A stretch of 26,886 nucleotides of DNA, from positions 1-26,886 of the forward strand of contig JALGPX010000084.1 in assembly GCA_023515795.1 (NCBI GenBank). The letters run 5' to 3'. The position numbers and the translations under genes were made by a program. This DNA is from Amoeboaphelidium occidentale (lineage: Eukaryota > Aphelidiomycota > Aphelidea). Below the pieces are notes generated by a model. That model was not told the origin of the DNA. It saw nothing but the letters and a program-made list of their open reading frames with translations, and made no database searches. Below, piece after piece: positions 10,307 to 18,646 of this stretch (position 1 is its first letter; each line of letters begins with the position of its first letter).

Positions 10307-11903
10307 ATGTCTTCAAAGTGGCGCGATGAACTTCCACCAAACGAAAGACTTAATTGCGTGAATATTATGTGAGTTATCGCATGATTTTATTGGGCCTTAT
10401 TTTAAGTACTGAACACTTAAAGCAAAGACCAGAGATTGCAAGCCAGCCAGCTGACAAGATCACTCAAGTTGCGCGCAAGATTGAGCATGAAGCATACACT
10501 CTGTCAAACTCGAGATCCCAGTACTTGGAGACGATATCCAGCAAAGTGCAGTTCATAATGACCCAAATTCAACAGAAGGCAACAGCTCAGGCTCCAAGCG
10601 TATCAGCACAATTGAATCAGAATTTAAACAACTTTGGTGCTTCAGCGCAGGGGTTTAATACGATGAATGGAGCAGGCTACGGGCCTCAAGGTGGTGCACA
10701 GCACGCGTATGTTGGTACGGGTCAAAGGACTGGTGTTACTGCAATGCCTGCTGCACAACCACGACCAGCAGTTACGTCGCAACTTACTGTGCCCTCTGGT
10801 ACAATTACGATAGAGTTGAAGGATGGCAAGCGTTTCATTAAATTGCCCTCTGGGAACCATTCATTTCCTGTGAAGGAGTTAAATGATGTCGAGAAATTGA
10901 ACTTGTTACAGAAGGTACATTTTGAACTTATTCAGGGAATTTTACGTTTCAGTTGACATTATTGGAACCTGCTTTACAAAAGGCTAAAATTACGATCCAG
11001 TCTGCTCAAGCAATGGCAAACGTCTCAACAATTCAAACAACTTTGGACAAATTGAAATTGTGTTGCATGGTTTTGAAAGTTCAGATGGAACTTCATTTGT
11101 CCAACATTTTCTTTTTAGATGCACATGGGCTGAGTAAACTGGAACCGCAGTTCTTCCATTTGTTCAGAGAAGTCAACACGTTTTTGGATCAAAATCAAAA
11201 GTCTGTTAATGTTGGACAATTAAGATTGCAAAAGGCACAACAACAGCAGCAGCCTAACAATCAAATGGCGGTTGATAATGCTCCTACTTCTGCTTTTCAG
11301 AAGTTCCCATCTAACTCTACTCAACAATCTACTGCAGAGGTTCGACAAGTAAACGGCGCTCAAGTTCAACAATTCCAAAAGAGAGAAGCGATCGATGTAT
11401 CGAAAGGTGGACAAAGTGGCCATGAGATTCCTCAAAAACCATTTAATTCTACTGCTCCGCCTCCTGTTCCGAAACCTGTTGTCAGTTCATCGTCTCTTCC
11501 ACGACAACAAACACAACAGCCAACCCAGAACAACATCAAAGCGAATAGTGAACTGAAGCGACTACGTTCTGAAAATCCAAAAGAATACTTTTTATCTCAG
11601 CTGAAGTCTATTGAAGCGACTTATGATGTTAACACCACAAGGCGCATATTTGATCAGGCGTTTGGTGAAGCATTTGAACGATTCACAGGAACCGAATTCC
11701 TGAACTGGCCGTCTTTGAGAAACCAACAGTCTTCAACACCTTCAGGACCTCATGTTATACCTTTGAGCGACTTCTCTTTCTGGACCAATTTATACCTTGA
11801 TGGCACTGAAACAGTTTCAGTCTCTGCTACAACTCCAGAGGCAGGTTTGCATGAAAGATTGCAGAAATTCATGCAGTCAGACACTGATATCTTGACCATT
11901 TAG
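10307..11903 (+). CDS. MED15: Mediator tail subunit MED15-like with KIX domain
   Basis: Exons 10307-10368, 10407-10914 and 10953-11903 give 506 residues. The N-terminus is a KIX-type three-helix domain: MSSKWRDELPPNERLNCVNI, then ITEHLKQRPEIA, ITQVARKIEHEAYTLS and SRSQYLETISSKVQFIM, matching the pattern W-x-x-x-L-x-x-x-x-R of MED15/Gal11. MED15 lies in the Mediator tail and its KIX binds activation domains, including regulators of lipid genes. The middle and C-terminal parts are Gln/Asn/Pro-rich (QKAQQQQQPNNQ) as expected for MED15, with a folded stretch near residues 205-270 (LTLLEPALQKAKITI, MELHLSNIFFLDAHG). The intron 1 acceptor at 10406 was chosen because it restores the helix LKQRPE in frame; introns are 38 and 38 nt. 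The KIX assignment is good; identity with MED15 rests on architecture. Confidence 0.75.
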
Positions 11904-11920
11904 TGCAAAAATATATTTAC

Positions 11921-12391
11921 TTACATCAGAGGTTGAGCATGGGATCGAGACTTTCTTTCAATAGAAAGACTTTGCATTGCAACCATTAAACCCATTTCAT
12001 CCCTGTTCATCTTATTAGCAAGATTAGTGACAGTGTTCAGTCTTCTGGATATCTTAAATCCTTTTGTTTTGATTACTCTTCGCAAGAGGTTTTGCTCTTG
12101 TTTGGGAGCCTGAGACGAACTAACGCCGCGGACTCCAAACAAGACACTTCGCAGCCTTCCGGAGGTGGAGCATCTTCTATAACGACCATTCATACGGTTG
12201 CGGAAGCATTGGTCAACACTTCCAAATGACTTCTCGCTGCACACGCTGTCTAGCGATGCTTGTGAGGGATATTTCTTGTAGAAGTTGAGAGCTAGATCAT
12301 CCTGAGCCATAGTCTTAGGTGTCACACAAGCAAAAACATCATTAGTCATTCCTGAAGGCATCATAACGTCCAAACTGTGTTGTTTCATCAT
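11921..12391 (-). CDS. Hypothetical basic protein, 156 residues
   Basis: A single open frame from an ATG at 12391 (tandem MM) to TAA at 11921-11923. No family was recognised. The first half holds MAQDDLALNFYKKYPSQASL and a cysteine near SVCSEKS; the second half is strongly basic (RCSTSGRLRSVLFGVRG, NLLRRVIKTKGFKISRRLNT). No membrane segment or signal peptide. Its stop lies 17 bp from that of MED15 and its start 38 bp from the start of the next gene. The antisense strand is not coding for anything else, and a 156-codon frame is unlikely by chance, but this is weak evidence. Confidence 0.5.
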   Translation of the reverse strand: MMKQHSLDVMMPSGMTNDVFACVTPKTMAQDDLALNFYKKYPSQASLDSVCSEKSFGSVDQCFRNRMNGRYRRCSTSGRLRSVLFGVRGVSSSQAPKQEQNLLRRVIKTKGFKISRRLNTVTNLANKMNRDEMGLMVAMQSLSIERKSRSHAQPLM

Positions 12392-12429
12392 TTCTAAGTG
12401 AGGAAAAGGGAAGATCAGGTGAAGCTGAA

Positions 12430-12699
12430 ATGACTCGATTCACTCTTTCACTTGATTCGATGAGGCAAGCGGAATCATTTGAATTTGAGGATTTCGATGA
12501 TAACGCGATCTTGTTAACAGTTTACACAAAGAAGCCTGATCTTCCACTAGCTGAATGGCTAGAACCTTTTTTGGCTCAAGAATGGAATGGAGTTTACACG
12601 AAAACCATCCCAATGTCGACACAATTCCTTATCAAAATCACGTGTAAGAATGAATGTATGAAAGTATTGGAGAAAAATGGAATACTTCCTTCTGAATAA
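12430..12699 (+). CDS. Hypothetical 89-residue protein
   Basis: A single open frame squeezed between two minus-strand genes. Composition looks like a small folded alpha/beta protein: FTLSLDSMRQAESFEFEDFD, AILLTVYTKKPDLPLAEWLE, WNGVYTKTIPMSTQFLIKIT, then CKNECMKVLEKNGILP. There are alternating beta-like strands and a final helix. No family was recognised, no signal or membrane segment. Its ATG is 38 bp from the divergent gene and its stop 18 bp from the chorismate synthase stop, so it fills the gap completely. The protein-like pattern favours a gene. Confidence 0.55.
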   Translation: MTRFTLSLDSMRQAESFEFEDFDDNAILLTVYTKKPDLPLAEWLEPFLAQEWNGVYTKTIPMSTQFLIKITCKNECMKVLEKNGILPSE

Positions 12700-12717
12700 T
12701 CTGAATAGACTTTAATT

Positions 12718-14092
12718 TTATCTTGTCCATGGATGTGCAGGCTTTCCTGAGGAATTAACTGCGAGACGCTTTCTGCCTTCTGCGATATTATCTTCTGTTG
12801 CTGTAAGCTGAGATATGTGTGGCAACAAAGATGCTACTCCACCACGAGACATTTGAATGCAAACAGCGTCCATCAAAACAAGAGCCGCCATTGCTTCAAC
12901 AATTGATACTGCGCGATTCACAACACAAGGATCATGTCTTCCTTTTGCTTCTAGTATACCATCTTGACCTTCATAAGTAGTAGAGTTCTGGGCCTGAGAT
13001 ATTGTCGCAGGAGGTTTGAATGCAACTCTGAAGTAAATGTTTTCACCATTTGAGATTCCACCCTAGGAAATTAAGTTTGGACGAGAATAAAACCTACTTG
13101 AACACCACCAGAGTTATTAGTTTTTGTTCCTAGACGCTTCTGACCTTTTGCATCGGTCTTTAAAACAAATGCGTCATTATGCTCCGAACCATGACATTTA
13201 GTTCCTTCAAAACCGCTACCAATTTCAAAGCCTTTAGTAGCAGGTATAGACAACATTGCATGAGCAAGCTTTGCCTCCAATTTATCGAATACTGGTTCAC
13301 CTAGACCAGTAGGTACGTTTCTAATTACACACGAAACAGTCCCGCCGATTGAGTCCATGTTGTTCTTAGCATCCAATATCAGATGTTGCATTTTTGAAGA
13401 AGTTTCAGTATCTGGGCAGCGAATAGCATCCTGGTCAACTATTTGCCTTGAAACAGTAGGCAGGATTTCATGAAGTTTCTGTTTTGATATCTCCACTGGG
13501 CCAACCGAACTAACAAAGGCAACAATTTCTACACCAAAAGCGACTTTCAAATACTTCTCTGCAATTCCTGCTGCTGCAACTCGACCTATAAATTTAGCAT
13601 TTTTATAGCCGAAAATGTCGTAATTACCAATTGTCTCGCGCGCTGATGATCTTCCTCCACCACTGCTCGCTTTCAAGCCATACTTTTGAACATAAGTGTA
13701 ATCTGCATGCGATGGTCTGGGCATATCATCCATAGATTTATAATCTCTTGGTCTCTATCATCATATAAGCGTAATCTCAAACAGAGCAAACCTGATCCTC
13801 ATTCAGCACCAGGAGCCCAACAGGAGTACCAAGCGTCACACCAAATTCAGTGCCACTTAAAATTTGGACTTTATCCTTTTCGTCCCTCTTTAAATTTAAT
13901 TAATGCAGAAGCAACACGATATACCGGTGTACTAAACTGTGATTGTCCAGGTCTTCTTCTAGTCAGCTGTGGTTGAATATCCTCTTCGCTCAGTTCAAGG
14001 CCAGGCGGTATACCATCTACAATACACCCAACGCCTTTACAATGCGATTCTCCGAACGTGGTAACTCTGAAAACTGTTCCAAATGAACTCAT
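12718..14092 (-). CDS. ARO2: Chorismate synthase
   Basis: Minus-strand exons 14092-13925, 13887-13792, 13754-13628, 13585-13098 and 13062-12718 give 407 residues. The enzyme converts EPSP to chorismate, the last shared step of aromatic amino-acid synthesis, using reduced FMN. Family signatures are all present: [128 protein letters not shown] and [20 protein letters not shown]. The length is slightly above yeast Aro2 because of a C-terminal tail ending [10 protein letters not shown]. Introns are 37, 37, 42 and 35 nt. Intron 3 (13586-13627) is 42 nt with no stop, so its retention would insert 14 residues after RETIG; family alignment shows it is an intron. The start at the family-standard [10 protein letters not shown] is secure. 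Confidence 0.98.
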
Positions 14093-14279
14093 AAGATTTA
14101 TGTCGCGCTGAAAGACGTTTCGTCACAACTGAAAATCACGCCGGCTTTCGGTAACTTCTGAAACAGACGAGTTGATCAAGAAAGATATTGGGCGATGTTT
14201 TATAAGCAGAAGTATTCCGAGACGATGATTAAAGGCTATAAGTCTGTTCTCGAGTTTCCCACTGTGATTCTTGGAAGTC

Positions 14280-15713
14280 ATGCCGATCGAAGTCACAGGC
14301 ATTTGTCCGTGCGATTTGGGATTTTACGAAGCTCCAGAGCCTGACGAAGAGGGATGCTTGACAAAGGATGAATGGAATGAACGGAAGCGCAGTTTACAAT
14401 ATTACAACTTTAACGAGAATTTAATTTATCCTTTAAATGTAATGCCACTGAGTAATTTGTTCTACTGTTCCTATTGCGATACGGTTAAATGCAGAAGATG
14501 TTGCAAAGAAGAAATCGTGTCATACTTCTGCCCTTCGTGTCTATTTGAGGCTCCTTCATCCACGGCTGTTGAATCTGATCAGGGAAAGTGTGTTCGAGGT
14601 TGTTTTATGTGCCCAGAATGCGAAACAAGTCTGATACTGACGGAATCGAATGATGCTGCAGGTGACGGTGGCACTGCAGAAGGTGCAAGTAAATCGTTTG
14701 TCCTTTCTTGTCCATGCTGCAGATGGGACAGTAAATCAGAGTTTGGCTGGGCATTTCCCAAGGCTGCCGGAATAGCAAGTGAGATTTCCTTCTAAAGATT
14801 TTGCTAATATCGCTTGTCTTTAGGTCAACTGAGCAAGTTTTTAGAAAAAGAGAATGTGAGGGAACAGGAAGTTCGCAAAGTGATTCAACATTGGGAACAG
14901 CGAGGGCATTTCTTTGCGCAACAGGATCGTTTTTCCAGTGTCGTTGGCTCAAGTTCTCTAGTTTCTACTTGGAGACAAAGGCTCAATTCAAAATTCAAGT
15001 TCACGCAGCATTTATTAAGTGAAACAGGCGAGAAAGCTGAATCGCAAACAGAAACTGCACCTGAGTATTCGGTTTCAGAAGCACTCGCTAATTTGAGTAT
15101 CGAAGAAAACATAGTCCACTCAGATGAAGTTGAACTAAAAGGGTTTAGAACAAAGAATTATGTTCCAACAATATTCTGTGGAAAGGCGAATGAGAATAAC
15201 AAGCTCTTTAGCATTAAGATACCAGAAAGAACTCCTCTCAAATGCAAATTTTCATTGAGATGTAATCAATGTGATCATTTGGTTTACAAGCCTGAGTCTA
15301 AGCCCAATATTATTACTCCGAGATTGGCATTGTTTGGATATCTTTATCTGCCTCAAGTTCAAGTTGGAACTGTGAAAGAAGACAGTAGAACTATACTGTC
15401 AATGGTTGTAAGACCGTCACGGAATGATATTAAGGATAAAATTGAGAGTGTTCTTTTAGCTACAGAAGCTTGCGAAGAAAATGATTCTATAAGTGAAATG
15501 GTCAGAGATTACTGCAAAGATCTTTCGTTAAATATACTAAAGAAAGAAAATCGGAAGTTTGAGAATGCAGAAGGTGACCAGGGAGAAGAACTTTCAGTTG
15601 TTTTTTCAGTTACAGGCAATCTCGATCTCATTCCATTCAAAGTTCAAGTGTCTAACGAAGATAAGAAAATCATTGTTTGGATGTCTTTAGTATTCAGTGA
15701 TGATACTAAATAA
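14280..15713 (+). CDS. Dynactin subunit 4 (p62)
   Basis: Exons 14280-14778 and 14824-15713 (45-nt intron) give 462 residues, the same as the animal protein. DCTN4 is part of the pointed-end complex of dynactin, the adaptor that lets dynein move cargo on microtubules. The N-terminal zinc-ribbon part holds the CxxC pairs FYCSYCDTVKCRRCCKEE, SYFCPSCLFEAPS, CFMCPECETSL and SCPCCRWDSKSEFGW, in the order seen in p62. After the intron come a helical stretch (QLSKFLEKENVREQEVRKVI) and beta-rich parts (LARLFGYLYLP-like LALFGYLYLPQVQVG, VVFSVTGNLDLIPFKVQV). The ATG at 14280 begins MPIEVTG; it is the first ATG of the frame. The TAA stop lies within AATAAA. It converges on the tyrosinase gene, 29 bp between stops. 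Confidence 0.92.
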
Positions 15714-15714
15714 A
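15709..15714 (+). terminator. AATAAA overlapping the dynactin p62 stop codon
   Basis: The hexamer contains the TAA stop (15711-15713). Cleavage 10-30 nt downstream would fall in the tail of the opposite tyrosinase gene. Confidence 0.45.
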
Positions 15715-15731
15715 GAATTTAATTACAAGGT

Positions 15732-15737
15732 TTTATT
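15732..15737 (-). terminator. Polyadenylation signal of the tyrosinase gene
   Basis: AATAAA on the minus strand begins 6 bp after the tyrosinase stop, facing the dynactin p62 signal at 15709-15714. Confidence 0.45.
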
Positions 15738-15742
15738 TAAAG

Positions 15743-17137
15743 CTAGATAATGGCTATGATCAACGCTGGAATCAGCGAGAATGCTGATACCAACGCAGAG
15801 ATTTTATGCCCAGCATCGGAATAACTTCCTCCACCCGTAAGAGGCTTGTCTGAACCATCAAAGGCGAAATTGGTTTCGGTAGCATTAACTATAGGTTTTG
15901 GAACAGGCCTGAGAGATGGAATCTCGACTTTCGAAAAGTTGCCCCATGTAAGATTCTTTGGTGGCTGAAACTGAAATGGAAGACGTGTTGGTTCAGATAT
16001 TGGAGCTTGTGTTGTTGTCGTAGCTGCAGCAGATCCGGAAGATGGGTTTGATGATGAAGGAGAGGCTGCAGTACTTGAAGATGGGACACCGGTTGATGCA
16101 GGAGCAGAAGTCCTTGAGTTTGATATAGTTTGAGTGGTTGTTGCTGTTCCAGTTGCAGAACGAGTTGCTGACGACGATCCGGGTCTAGATGATGAAACTC
16201 TAGAAGTTACTGCGGCACGTGTTGATGTTGAGACTCTTGTACTTTGTCTTGTTGAAGTAGGTCTTGCACTACTTGATGGATTAGAGACGTAGTTGCCCAT
16301 GTATTGCGTTCCTGGTTCGGCGTAAACAAAGCATAAATTTCTTGTTTCAAACACATCTCTGACTCTTATACTGTAGCCTGCAATGGCTTGATTTGCATTA
16401 CCAACATAATCATCAAAGAATCTGCGATCCAACAATTGAAAGTTATTCCAAAGCTTGTCCATGTATGCATGATGTATCATGAAAATAGGATCATTAGGAG
16501 AGAACGCAAAAACCATGTCACCACTTCCAGAAGCACCGCCGACTAGAACATGCAAACGCATATGTGTAAAATCTTCTAATGTTCTGAAGAATCTTTCAAA
16601 ACTTCCTGAACCGGTAATGATACTCCTGATTTCTTGTGGAGAATCCAATGGCCAGTCGTTTCCTGTTGAATTTCTTGTTAAACAGTGATTACCAGGATAA
16701 GTAAGAGCCCAGTTTGCAAAATATCCGTCAGTAACACATGAACCTGTTGTCACAGTACCAAAATCTCTCCAAATTGAAGCTCTCAAAGGGTTTTGATAAT
16801 CTTTGGACTGGTCCCAATACGGCAACACCACGTCTGGTTCTATCCTACGCAGTGCTTCTTCAAACTCGCTGAGCATAGCTCTGTGAGCTGGCAAGAACAC
16901 TGGTTGTTTGTGCCATGCGTTAAAATGCTCAACGTGTTTCTGCGCGAAATGCTCAAATCCTCTTCGTTCTCTGTGAAGTTTCGATACGGCGTCTAAATAT
17001 TTGACTTGTTCAGCACGAGGTAAATCACTCCATTCATATCTGATTCTGATCCTTCCACCACAGTTTGGAAGTTGAGCAAAACTCTTTGAAGCAAACAGAG
17101 CAATTAAAGATACGCTTATCCAGCTTCTAATGAACAT
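15743..17137 (-). CDS. Secreted or GPI-anchored tyrosinase
   Basis: A single-exon frame of 464 residues. Tyrosinases are type-3 dicopper enzymes that oxidise phenols to quinones, the entry to melanin. Residues 1-21 are a signal peptide (WISVSLIALFASKSFA). CuA ligands fit His68 or His71, His76 and His85 (HKQPVFLPAH, H-x8-H spacing); CuB ligands fit His192, His196 and His223 (HMRLH and FSPNDPIFMIHHAYMDKLW). The Cys pair in SCVTDGYFANW and NHCLTRN is typical of fungal tyrosinase-domain proteins. Residues about 285-390 are a Ser/Thr/Ala stalk likely O-glycosylated, and the last 20 residues are hydrophobic after a GSYSDAG stretch, a plausible GPI signal, so the enzyme may sit at the cell surface. 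The ATG at 17137 is the first in frame directly before the signal peptide. It stands out by having no intron. Substrate is unknown. Confidence 0.93.
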   Translation of the reverse strand: MFIRSWISVSLIALFASKSFAQLPNCGGRIRIRYEWSDLPRAEQVKYLDAVSKLHRERRGFEHFAQKHVEHFNAWHKQPVFLPAHRAMLSEFEEALRRIEPDVVLPYWDQSKDYQNPLRASIWRDFGTVTTGSCVTDGYFANWALTYPGNHCLTRNSTGNDWPLDSPQEIRSIITGSGSFERFFRTLEDFTHMRLHVLVGGASGSGDMVFAFSPNDPIFMIHHAYMDKLWNNFQLLDRRFFDDYVGNANQAIAGYSIRVRDVFETRNLCFVYAEPGTQYMGNYVSNPSSSARPTSTRQSTRVSTSTRAAVTSRVSSSRPGSSSATRSATGTATTTQTISNSRTSAPASTGVPSSSTAASPSSSNPSSGSAAATTTTQAPISEPTRLPFQFQPPKNLTWGNFSKVEIPSLRPVPKPIVNATETNFAFDGSDKPLTGGGSYSDAGHKISALVSAFSLIPALIIAII

Positions 17138-17728
17138 TGTTTGAATATTATAGCTTGGCAAATGGAATTTTCAATGGCCTAACACCTTGTACTCCAAAGG
17201 GCCTCCAATCCCAATCAACCATATATGCACAAGCCAAGCTTGGTGTCACCAGTCCATATGACCTTGTTTCAGAGTCACGTAATCACAAAAAGGGGAACAT
17301 GTTGGCTCCAAGTAGATGGTAGAACTAAGAGATTTGATAGAAAGGGGTTGTAAACTGAAGTTAGCACGATACGTCAATAAAGCCGGGTTTCACAGCCCCT
17401 AGAGCCAGATATTTGGAAATCACATGTAGCTGCACCGGTACAATATGTGTGCAAAGAAACGAACGCGATTATAGATCATTCCAATCTTAAACCAGTATTA
17501 GAACCTTTGTTGTCGATTTTAAACAAGGATGAAGATTTTACAAGTCATGATTAAAACTCAGTGCATAATTTGGTTCGAAACGAAAGCTCTTGAGCACTCG
17601 AACGTACCTATTCTTCTAGTACGGCCAAATTTATCTTGCCTTCAAGCAGGTCACACCATTGCGCTCGAATGATGCGGCGATATTTTTAGACGTGTTTCAA
17701 GGGCGTCATCCCTTGATCTATTTTACTA
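17138..17728. promoter_or_regulatory. Divergent intergenic region tyrosinase / unknown 161-aa gene
   Basis: About 590 bp without a supported gene. It must hold the promoters of the tyrosinase gene and of the plus-strand gene at 17729. A tRNA B-box-like GGTTCGAAACG near 17573 has no matching A box or cloverleaf. No repeat or known regulatory site was seen. Confidence 0.5.
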
Positions 17729-18214
17729 ATGACAGACACCCTAGGTTTCGAAAATCTACTCATTTCCCCTGACTACGAGGCTCAAGCTGCAAGATTGAAT
17801 GAAAACGCCGCATTGGACCCTATCGATAGGGTTAAAGAGTATGTGAGATATTGCTGGACCACTGACGCTGGTATGAGAAATACAAAGTTTTATGTTATTG
17901 AGTTAAGAACTTCTAAGGCTGATGCCGAGTCTCAATCGAACACTGGCGCTCCAAACCTTGCAATCGGTCGCGTTTTGCAGGGTGCTGGTTACATTTCTAT
18001 GACGGCCGCAAATTCAGGAACAAGCTGGATCGGTCATAGTTCTTTGGACTGGCCAAGTCACAGACTTGATATAATGCGTGATTTGCAACGTATTGCTGAT
18101 AATGCAGGTTACAAGATCACTATCATGGCCCACTATTCAACGATGGTGGACATGATTCGTATCAACCCTCCGCGTGTGGCAGTTCCTCCTTCCCAACAGA
18201 GGGCTGCGTTATAA
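17729..18214 (+). CDS. Unrecognised 161-residue protein
   Basis: A single-exon frame with an ATG at 17729. No family was recognised. It reads like a soluble globular protein: MTDTLGFENLLISPDYEAQA, DPIDRVKEYVRYCWTTDAGM, NTKFYVIELRTSK, LAIGRVLQGAGYISMTAANS, WPSHRLDIMRDLQRIADNAG and YKITIMAHYSTMVDMIRINP. Helices alternate with strands, one cysteine, no signal peptide, no membrane segment; the last 15 residues are a loose Pro/Gln tail. Codon use (many C/G-ending codons) resembles the highly expressed RPS23 and metallothionein genes here, hinting at good expression. AATAAA follows about 45 bp past the stop (near 18259). The function is unknown. Confidence 0.7.
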   Translation: MTDTLGFENLLISPDYEAQAARLNENAALDPIDRVKEYVRYCWTTDAGMRNTKFYVIELRTSKADAESQSNTGAPNLAIGRVLQGAGYISMTAANSGTSWIGHSSLDWPSHRLDIMRDLQRIADNAGYKITIMAHYSTMVDMIRINPPRVAVPPSQQRAAL

Positions 18215-18365
18215 ATTGTCTAGCCACTCTTTTCCCACTGGGTTTTTAATGAGGGCTCAATAAAATTCAAAAATCAGTAGTTGAGACAACGATTTTCGTG
18301 GAGCATATTTTATTCAACATTAACTTCAGAAATCGATAAATTCCTGTGGCTTTCGGGCGATGAAC

Positions 18366-18372
18366 GAGTGCA
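18366..18372 (-). promoter_or_regulatory. MRE-like 7-mer (inverted)
   Basis: GAGTGCA is the reverse complement of TGCACTC, fitting TGCRCNC. It lies 275 bp before the metallothionein-like start. A single 7-mer of this degeneracy is weak evidence by itself. Confidence 0.25.
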
Positions 18373-18528
18373 ATCGCCAAATCCTCTGGTACAGGTGACC
18401 ATTGACACGTTTTCTAAAATCAATGGCACGGAAATTAGGCCAAACGGACACATATAAGAATTTTGAGCTTTTAGTATCGTGGGAAACTTCCTTGAATTGC
18501 CCTGCGTTGTTTGGGACGGCTGGAACTT

Positions 18529-18535
18529 TGCGCTC
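18529..18535 (+). promoter_or_regulatory. MRE-like 7-mer
   Basis: TGCGCTC fits the metal response element core TGCRCNC, 112 bp upstream of the metallothionein-like ATG and 20 bp (two helix turns) from the next match. Confidence 0.3.
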
Positions 18536-18548
18536 GTTAGAGTTCGAC

Positions 18549-18555
18549 TGCGCGC
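18549..18555 (+). promoter_or_regulatory. MRE-like 7-mer
   Basis: TGCGCGC fits TGCRCNC, in the same orientation as the match at 18529 and about 90 bp before the ATG. Confidence 0.3.
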
Positions 18556-18646
18556 TTTATCCGATTGGTCAGAAAATCGCTCAAAGCGGCCAAGTTTCGC
18601 CTTGTTGAGTGATTTTCCAAGAATAATATTCTAATAATTAGTAAAA

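Larger units (their letters stand above)
18215..18646. promoter_or_regulatory. Upstream region of the metallothionein-like gene
   Basis: 432 bp with the 3' end of the 161-residue gene on the left and, further right, GC-rich patches, an inverted CCAAT box (ATTGG near 18564) and an AT-rich stretch (18619-18646) before the ATG. Three 7-mers fit the animal metal response element core TGCRCNC (see separate entries). A 68-codon frame at 18402 is not convincing as a gene. Confidence 0.5.

Noticed and set aside
17540-17600. tRNA-like B box GGTTCGAAACG
   Set aside because: No A box at the right distance and no acceptor or anticodon stem could be drawn.
18402-18608. 68-codon plus-strand frame upstream of the Cys-rich gene
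   Set aside because: No recognisable protein features; it overlaps the putative regulatory sites and promoter.
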